The notes below the pieces were generated by a model that did not search any database, was not told the DNA's origin, and was given only the letters and a program-made list of their open reading frames with translations. From Perognathus longimembris pacificus (taxonomy: Eukaryota; Chordata; Mammalia; Rodentia; Heteromyidae), in the NCBI RefSeq assembly GCF_023159225.1, contig NC_063174.1, forward strand, positions 42,214,191-42,278,190: a stretch of DNA of 64,000 bases, written 5' to 3'. Shown in pieces: positions 37,144-47,301 of the stretch (position 1 is the first letter of the stretch; every line of letters starts with the position of its first letter). The position numbers and the translations under genes were made by a program.

Positions 37144-40100
37144 ACTATATTTCTTATTCCCTTAAGACACAGGTTCTATTTATTTGTTGAATGAATTGAT
37201 GACGTAGGCATCAACTTAATGCTCTTTAGAGTGTTGTCTAATCCCACATAGCAGATCTGGTAGGGCATTGGATCAGAGAAGAAGTTGGTGGAGTGGTGAG
37301 CAAGGAGAGAAATGACTTAAAGGGGTAGTGGCATGAGGGGTCAGAGATCTGGAGCAGTAAAGAGGGTAAGGGGTCATTGAGACGAAGTAGAGGTTGATCA
37401 CTTGGCCTACTGGCCCTAGAATCCGGCCAGAGGTTAAAAGAGGAATGTAGATAATTCTGACCTGGAACTACTATTCTACAGAGCCTATATTTCCAGGTTA
37501 GGTTAAAAGAATCAAAGGACAAAGGTGTGTGGCTAAGAAAAGGTTGATGTGGCTACTTCTGATTGTTTTGAAGGACTCTCTGGAGAAATTTGCAGAGTAG
37601 TTTCAGAGCTCCCTGCATTTCTCTTCTCCTGCGTGACAGCGAGGATGAGGATGTTTAGGCTCCCTAACTGCTGGAGGGGGATGGAATGAGCAATGGCACT
37701 AGGATAAGGCTGACTGTGATGTTGTTTCTCCCTCCTTCAGGTCTGAATGCAGGTGCTTTTTATGCCTTGTCCACTTTGCTGAATCAAATGGTGATCTCAC
37801 ACTACCCGGTAAGGGAGTTCCTTAAGCGTGCTGGGCCTGGTATAATAGGGTTTTACAACTCTGTCTCCACAGAAGCTGAGCTTGGAGTTCATCTTGGGTC
37901 CCCCCCAGTTCTAGGCAGCCTGGGATGGTGGTGTGCTGATGGGATGTGGAGGGAGGGGGCCCTGGGTTACCACCAGGGCTCTGGTGCTCCTAAGCGGTAA
38001 TGGTGACATTGACAAGCTAGCTAGCATCTCTCTGCCGGCTTCTTTCTGCAAAAGAAGCATGATTATTTCTTGTAAGATTAGTTTTAGGAGTAAAGACTAT
38101 TCACTAATTATATATATGATATATAGTATATGTATATTATATATGACATATATAATATAATGAAATAAGATCACATATATATAATATGCTACATGTTACA
38201 CAGTATATATAATATACTATATGTTATATAGTATATGATAAAATAATATCTCCTGTATATCATACATAAATGCACATAATATATAGTATATATTATGTAT
38301 CATATAAACTCATTATTTTATGTGGGCAATATTTAGTTTTGAACTCCTATAAGTTCACTGAAAACATTTAAAAAATATTTCCAGTAGCAGAGGTTGGGAA
38401 AGCAACAAGATACATCCTAGAGTCAGGAACAAGGAGGCCTGGCCCTCTTTTGCAATGTCTAGGGTCTCAAACTGACAGAGATGGAAGGCCACTAAGACTA
38501 AGTAATCCAGCCTTAGTGTTTGATAGGTCTGAGTTCATGTCCTAGCTGTACTTCATACGTGCCTGTGACCTTGGACCAGCCAGTGAATCTCACTGTGCTT
38601 CAGTTTCCTCATTATAAAATACAGACCGAGTGGCTCCTAACCTTATGGTGGCAGTGATGAGGTTACATGAGAAAAGGTTAAAGACTCTCAGGCATGGCCC
38701 TCACCTCATAAATGCTAAAATAGCTAGCTATTATATTCCCATTCCTCTTTGCACTGATTGTTCCAATTGCTTTCTCCAAACAATGATAAACAAGACACCA
38801 GAATTGCTGTAATGATAAATTTTTTAAAAAAATCAGAGCCAGGTACCGGTGGCTCATGCCCATAATCCTAGCTACTTAAGAGGTTGAGATCTGAGGATCA
38901 CAGTTTGAAGCCAGCCGGTACAGGAAAGTCAGAGAGACTCTTACCTCTAATTGACCACAAAAAGTCAGAAGTGGAACTGTGGCTCTAGTGATAGAGTGCT
39001 AGCCTTGAACACAAAAGCTCTGGAACTGCCCATGCCCATAGTTTAAGTCATAGGACCTGCCAAAGGAAATATTTTTTTAATCTGTGTGAATGTGGTTCCT
39101 AAGTACAGATTAGATTCATCATGTACCCAATGTCCAGAGCCTGAACACAGCCAAGGTTACATTGTTGGCAATGTAACCTACTGTTGAAAGATTTTTCTCC
39201 CAGGCCCTCCCTCTCCTTCCTAGCCTTCTTGTCCTGATACTTTCTAAATGTGGCTGAAACTAGACGATCACGATGGGATGATCCTTGGGGTTTCCCCAGG
39301 GGCAAGAGGTGAATGCTGGGAGAATCGGCTTGACCATCATCATCGCAGGAATGCTTGGGGCTATGATCTCAGGTCTGTGGCTGGATAAAACCAAAACCTA
39401 CAAGTAAGTAACTTTTGTTCTTGGGCTCAGAAGTAGGGACCCACTGTTTGGAATGACACACTCATTAGCAGCGCAGCTCAAAAGCTTTGGGTGTGGCAGC
39501 TGGAGGCAGTTCAAATGTAGCTTCTCAAGGCCTTGGTTTTCCTCAAGTATAAAGAGAGGGATAATAGACTCACTCTGTGGGGCCTTAGGAAGACTGGAGA
39601 GTGTAGACATGAAAACTAGCTCACCTTGGAGAAGGGGCAGAGGAGAGGAATAGGAAAATGAATGGGACTTTTGAGTGAACACCACAGGGAGGGGGAAGGG
39701 CTGAGGAAGAGAGTGAAAGCAGATAAATAGAGTTGAAGTTGTTTATTTGCAGGTGTGAAAATAGAACAATGGGGCTGGGAATGTGGCCTAGTAGTATAGT
39801 GCTCACCTCATATACATGAAGCCCTGGGTTTGATTCCCCAGCACCACATATATAGAAAATGGCCAGAAGTGGCGCTGTGGCTCAAGTGGCAGAGTGCTAG
39901 CCTTGAGCAAAAAGAAGCCAGGGACAGTGCTCAGGCCCTGAGTTCAAGCCCCAGGACTGGCAAAAAAAAACAACACAAAAACAAAACAAAACAAAATAGA
40001 ACAATGGAACTTGTTGAAATGGTTTTAAAGAGGATAAGGGAGAGTGACAGAAAGGGTGAGGTTGATCAAGTTGCATTGTGTGTGGAAATGTCACCCCCAA

Positions 40101-42555
40101 ATCCTCTTGTATAATGAATGTATGCTAATAAAGAAAAAGAAAATGAATATGAAACAAATCTCAGCTATTGGAAAGTTTGTAGATAGCTCCAAGAATGAGA
40201 TAAGGTAGTGATTTCACTGTCCTGTTTCCTTGGCTCCCTGAGTTCCGGTAATATTGACCTGTGCTCATGTTTACAGTGTGAATTATCCTGTACTTGTTTC
40301 TAACTTGTTGGTAAATATCATGATATACTTTGGCCCTGAATGCCCAGTGCATTTCTAACAGCCCCAAAGCTCATTAAAAAGTTTCCATGTTATCCCAGCT
40401 ACTTGGGAAGCAGTATGGTAGAGGTCTGAGGCCTACCTGAACTACAGGTGTAAGACCTTCATCTTAACCAAGAAGCTGGCTGTGAGCCCAGCTACAGAGA
40501 GACATAGATTAGGAGGATTGTGGTCAGAGGCTGGCCTCAGGCAAAAGCATGAGACCCTATCCATAAAACTAAAGGAACAAAGGGCTGTGTGTATGGCTCA
40601 AGTGGTAGCATGCCAGACAAGCACTATGTCAGTAAGCAAACTTCCAGCCTTGTCTTTCTCTTCTTGTGACTTTCCTGTGCTCCCCATGCCATAGGTACTC
40701 AATTAATACTGGCTGGTGGGGCAGCTGCCAGGATTATCCTCAGCTGGGGCAGAACTGCATTCTGGGCTGCTTTGTCAAGGCCTCCAAAGTTCCCAGTGTC
40801 TGGAGGTGACAGATAGTCACAGACCTGTTTCTAGCCACACAGACCTGCTTCTATGAGGCTCTGGTCAGACCAGGTCAAACTCCCACCATGGCTGTCCTAG
40901 TCAAAGGCCAGTTGAGCTCTCTCTTAGGGATGTGGCTGCCTGGTGGAACTTGGCTTGCCATCTCGTCTCTGCCATCTGCTAGTTGCTTGCTTTGGCCAGA
41001 TGCAAGAGCAGTGAGAACTGGCCACCCACAGATTAGTGGACAGCAGCATCCCTTCTTCCAGGCTTGCTCTGCAGCAGGAGAAGGGAGGGGTTGGAATGTT
41101 GGTTGGGCTGGGATGTGGGCAGCCAGATGACTCAGATGAAATTACAAACAGAATGAAAGGCCTGGGAGGACACTTGCTCGGCCTACTTCAGAACTTAGGC
41201 ATCAGTAGTTCTAAGTGAAGCTCAAGGTCCAATCCTATGGTCAGCGGCTTCCTTTCTTCCCAGGGCTCCTAGTTGTGTGTCCATTTTGGCTTGGGGGTTG
41301 GAAATTGTTGGTGAGGTCCATTTATCTTAGGCAGGGACTAGAAAGGTTTTCTAAACTGGTCAGTGGTTTCAAGTCAAGTAAATGTGGCAGAAACAAGTTC
41401 GGCATCTTATGGGCTTGCAGAATCAATGAGATGTTTGTGTCCTTGAAGTGGCTTTCTGTGGGGTGGTGGGAAGGGAGCCGGGCAGATGGAGAAGGAGGCA
41501 CCTCATCTCAGTAGCTGCTTTGATGGACCAGCTTGAAGCCACCCAGAGGTCAAGGCTCTGTCCTTGACCTCATCCGAAAATGCAATCACATAGTACATTA
41601 TTACTTGTGTGGCTAGCAGGAGACAGTGCTGGGGCTTCCAGCTTGGTTCTGAGTTCAAATTCCAGCTCTGAGTGTACTCAGCCAGTGGCGACTGAACAAA
41701 TCACTAGCCTCAGTTTCCTTACTGGTAAAATGAGGGATGGCCATATGTTTCTTATATGATTTTTTTTTTTGTAAGAGTTGAATTGAAATCATAAACACAT
41801 GTGAAATGTTTAACAGAGTTTGAGATCCAGGATGCACAGGTATGAGTGCCATGGAACAGTGTGTGTGTGCTGGCACCCCACTGTGTTTGTGGCTGTTGGC
41901 GTGGCAGGTGGGGCTGCAACTGTCACCCTCTGTCTCAATGGTTTTGGCAGGAGAGTAGAGGGGTGTGCAGAGCCTGAGCCAGGCAGGGGGAGGGGCAAGA
42001 CATTGTCTATAGCAGGCAATGCCTTCTGGGAGGGGGGCCTAGAGAGAGAAGTCTGTGGGGGATTCCACTGCGGTGAGACTGACACAGAACTCAGGATTTG
42101 TGATGGAATTTAGGAAAGTTGGCAAGGAGTGAGCGGAGGGTTTGCTTTGGCTTTGAAATCATGCCCTTAGTTCTGGGGTAGAGAATGTTTTTCTTCTGAG
42201 TTCTACTGTTGGGAACAGAGTAGTTTAGATTTAATAAGAAAAGCTGTGCTGTGGTGTGCAAGTGGCAACAGGAAAGACTTATCAAGAAAAGCACATCTGA
42301 AACTCACATATCTGCCTATTGTTTCTGTGGGGTCTCAGGGCAAAGCTGACAGGTAGAATTGGATGACTTGTGCAGTAGTCCTGAACTCTGCTTCAGTGTG
42401 TCCAAGTTAATGCTTCTCCTGATTTTTTTTCCCCTCTCCCTTGTCTGGTGGGAGATTAAAGAAGGAAAAGGGTGGAGCTGCTTTTGTTTGTGGGGAGGAC
42501 ATAGAAACTTGTATAGAGCATTCTGTGGGAAGAGAGCATTCACTAGTGGACTTGC

Positions 42556-42589
<34 letters not shown>

Positions 42590-44119
42590 CATGGATCTTC
42601 AACTCAGGGCCTGAGTACTACCCTTGAGCTCTTTTGCTGAAGGCTAGCACTCTACCACTTTGAGTCACAGTACCACTTCCAGTTTTCTAGTGGTTAATTG
42701 GAGTTAAGAGTCTCACGGACTTTCCTACCAGGCTGGCTTTGAACCATGATCCTCAGATCTCAGCCTCTTGAGTAACTAGGATCATAGGTCTAACCCACAA
42801 GTGCCTGGCTTGGAATTGCTTATTTTCTAGTCTGACCTTTTGTAACACTGATCAGGATGTAATTCCATAATTATTGCCAACCAGGTGTGGTGGCACACAC
42901 CTGGAATCCTAGCTTCTTGGGAGGTAACAATAAGAGGATAACAGTGTGAAACGAGCCTAGGCAAAATGTTAGTGGGGTGTGCATGAATGTGATACCAGCT
43001 ATTCAGGAGCCAGATGTAGAAAGATCATGGTCCGAGGCTACTCAAGCAAAGGTACAAGACACTGTTTGCAAAGAAAGTCAAACTAAAAGCAAAATCTCTT
43101 GAGGGCATGGCTCAAGATATCGAATACTTGCTCAAGCATGAGGCTTTGCATCCAATTCCCAAGTTCTGCCAAATAATAATCACAACAGTTATTATTTTCA
43201 TTGTAAATAAAATTGTTGATAAAAAATAACATTATATTCATGATATCCCAGCCCAGAGCCCAGAGCTTAATATACGAGTGCCCAAATAGACACCGAAGGA
43301 ATGAATGCATGCATGATCCTGTTATATAAGTTCTTTGTCATACTTGTAGGGAGACAACCCTGGTGGTCTATGTCATGACTCTGGTGGGCATGGTAGTCTT
43401 CACATTCACCTTGAACCTGGGACAACTGTGGGTCGTGTTTGTCACTGCTGGTACAATGGGGTAAGTTTAATTGAAACTGTTTAGTTGAAAACACCATTGC
43501 ATGGCTCCCAGCACTCCCAGTATGCTAGAATGCCACATAGACCCCTGTTGCTGCCCCCTCACTTACTTTGGACTTGTGGAAAGGGTGCACAGAGATCTAC
43601 TTGCAATATGCTAGGCAGCCTGTGCTGTCCTGCTGGGGTGGAGTGAAACATGTTCTATACCCTTCAAGACCTCTGGGATGCAAGGAAATGTTTAACATAG
43701 CTTAGCTTTGCCTGGGACCACAGTGGGGTCATAGATGGTCCACAGGGCTCAGAATCAGAACTTCTGGGCCTGGGCTAAGTTCTGATGCTGACTGCTGTCA
43801 AGTCATAATAAGGTCAGTCAACTGTTCTGAGCTTCCGTTTCCTCATCTGTCAATGAAAGGACATGTGGCCTGCCCTGCAGTTGATGGAACGATTGAGAAA
43901 GACCAGTAGCTTATGCCTGTAATTCTAGCTACTCAGGAGGCTGAGATCTGAGGACAGTGGTTCAAAACTAGTCTGGGCAGAAAGTCCATGAGACTCTTAT
44001 ATCTAATGAACCACCAAAAAGCTACAAGTAGAGCTGTGGCTCAAGTGGTAGTAGAGTGGTAGGCTTGAGCTGAAGAAGCTTGGGAACGGTGCTCAGGCCC
44101 AGAATTCAAGCCCCAGAAC

Positions 44120-44181
<62 letters not shown>

Positions 44182-47100
44182 CTAGGATATGAGAACAGAA
44201 GAGGGTGATACAGATGGAAAGAAATTACAAGTGAAATGTTCTAGACCTATTGTTTGAAGAAATATGTAAGAATCAACACTCCATTCACAGGAGTCTATGC
44301 CACATTCATCAGTTACTTTCTTTAGGCTTTGCCAATGTGTATGGGAGTAGAGGAGAGGCACCTCAGACACGTGGTCCTTTCAGATGGCTAGTCTCCGGAG
44401 GGACACTTTGAGGATGAGCCCTTTCTCAGTCTCCGAATACCCAGCATCTACTTCCACCACAGGGTCTCTTGGCTGAAAGTGAAATACACCAGGCATTCTT
44501 GCTCCTTCTGTAAACACAGCCATTGCTGGCTGCAAAGACATACATGGAAGACCCCATGTATCTGAGCATAAGGCATACTGGTCTACAGAATCCCCTTTCC
44601 TTGGTATGGCCATTTGAGAATGGCTAGATTGTTCACAGGCCTGGCATGTCTTCCTGGGAGAGGGAATGTCAGAGTGGAGGTGGGTCCCATCCTTGTTCTT
44701 CAAGCTCTCTGTCACCATGTTCTCTGATCTGGACTTCAGCTTCTTCATGACTGGCTATCTCCCACTGGGATTTGAGTTTGCAGTGGAGCTCACGTACCCA
44801 GAATCCGAGGGAATGTCATCTGGTCTCCTCAACGTGTCTGCACAGGTAGAGAGGCCCCGTTTCCTCTTTGTTGCCTGCCCAGCTGGACTGGTATTGCCCT
44901 ATGGCAGCTCGGTTCTCCCTAGGAGCTCATGGTCTGGATTCGAGCTTCTAATCTCTCTTATTCTTTGCCAGGTATTTGGGATCATCTTCACCATCGCTCA
45001 GGGACAGATTTTAGAGGACTATGGCACCTTGCCTGGGAACATCTTCCTCTGTGTGTTCCTAGCCCTTGGGGCAGCACTCACAGGTGAGTTGGGGGGCTGA
45101 AAGCGACATGAAGCTCAGGCTTTTGGTAATTTGGGACTCTAGCGTATAGATGGGAAATACACGTGCAGGGGGACAGGTAGGGATGATTGTTAGAAAATTG
45201 GCTTAGGAGGTAGTAGCGGGATTGTGTAGGATGAACAGAGGTCTTGGGGTCAGACAGCCTGTTCATATTTGAAGACACAGACTCACCCTGACCTCTGTGG
45301 CTGTTGATCTTGAATATGTGGAACAATATCTAGGAGTCTCAGTTTCCTAATCTGTAAAATTAGGAATTGCTGATGGTGGGTAGAGCAATGTGTGTAACTT
45401 GTAGCAATAGCAGAGACTTACTTAAAGGGACTTTTAAGGTAAGTGACCCACCTGTATGGATCATGATTGGATTCTGCCTCTCAGGGATAGGCAGTGATGC
45501 TTGGGCTTTAGAGAATTAACTCCTTTGAACATCTGATGTAGGCCTGGGATATCTGTGACCCTTGGGAAAATGAGGGTTCCCTCAGTTGAACTTGACTACT
45601 GAATCTACTTGATAACTCTTGTCTTTGTCATTCAGCTTTCATTAGGGCAGATCTCCGGAGGCAGAAGGCAAACAAAGATGTTCCTGAGACTGTGAGTATG
45701 AGGAACTTCATGGGGATAAGATCTGGGTTCTGAGCCAGTGATGAAGATGTGGCCACATAGGAGGGAATCACGGGAGGCTCTCAGAGGGACTGGTTGTGTG
45801 ATGGCTCCAAGGATGGCTTCCCCTGCAAATCAAAGGATTTCCTCTTTGGCTGCTGGTTCTGCCATTGCTTTTTCGCTGGTCTTTTCTGGGCTCTTCCCCT
45901 CCCCCCCCCCCACTTTCTACCTTTCTGGCTCCCCTGCTCCTGGTCCCCAGAACACATTACAGTCATCTGGGACTTGCGCTATTAAGGTTTTTGGAGTTTT
46001 GTGACTAACGTGTTGGAGGCTGACTCTGTGGACAAGTTCTGTCCATGGTATTTCTTTGAGAAATGGATTTGTGGTCATACATGGTTTTGAGTTTCTGGAT
46101 TTGTTGCTAACTGTTCTCTAGGAGTATACTGTCAGTTCAACCCATGTGCACTGCTTCAGCCACGTAGAGGAGTGCCAAGGCTAAGTATTTCTCATGCTGA
46201 TAGTCTTGGCCAATTTTCAAAGGCAAAACCAGTTTTCTACAAGAGATATTTTTAGTACTTAAAGATATGTGTTGGCAGATAGATGAGAATCTTCATTCTT
46301 TTGTATTTGTCTTCAGATGCCATGTGCTGGAGCTGGCAGGCATCTGCAGCCTAGCAGAGGGAGGAGGCGAGGGGAAGAACTTCACTGGGAGACAGAGACA
46401 AACCTTAAAGCAGCATTGATGCTCTGTAGACATGTGTGAGCATCAAGAGCCGCTGTAATCAGAGGCTGTGCCTGTGTTATGGACAAAGACACGTATTGCG
46501 TACTGAATGGATATACTTTGGTCAATAAGTTTAGAAAAAGTCTGGGAAAGGGTATCTGTAATAAAGCAGGACAGATTTCTTTTTGGGGGGGGAGTGGAAG
46601 TTTTCAGTTTGGAATATGGTATATTGTGTCTAGTGACGTGAGATTTTTGCATTGTTATTGGCAGATAAAGGTTAATAAGAAAACAGAAATCCCCTATCAT
46701 CCTCCCCTATCAATTTGTTTTCGCATGTTATAATCTATGTACCTGTAGCTTATGTATGCTTCATTTTTTACTCTACATGTTTTCGTAAGACAGCTTGATA
46801 AACCTTGCAAACAGTTGCAGTCTACTACAGTCTTATGTCTGCAAATACACATATTTCTATCTTGTTTGCCCTTCGAGGTATTTTAATATTTCATTAGTTT
46901 TGCAGCCATATTGGAGTCTGCCTCATCTAAGTTTGTCAGTCATGGTTGCTGGCTTTTCTTGAGTCTGGTATGTTGGAAACTGTGCTGAGTAAGAATAGAA
47001 GCCTTTTCAGTCATGATGCTCAATTGTGTTGTGTCTTTGGATAATTCACTATGTGTTTCTGGATCTCACTGACAGAGTCAGTGACAATTTGGTATTAAGA

Positions 47101-47243
47101 GGGGGTCAGATCATGCTAGGACTGACACCAGCAAGGAAGCTGCTACTGCCACAGAGTGAAGCTGGGTCATTATGTATACCCCATGCTGGTCAGTGAAACT
47201 CAAACACCTGCAGACAAAAAAAAAGAACCAGGCAAACAGCAGA

Positions 47244-47301
<58 letters not shown>

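Noticed and set aside
36342..37190. 282-codon + strand frame antisense to the LINE-1 5' UTR, reminiscent of primate LINE-1 ORF0
   Set aside because: It begins at GTG with no ATG, runs on into the SINE arm and (CA)n, and shows no recognisable protein features. GC-rich sequence keeps frames open by chance.
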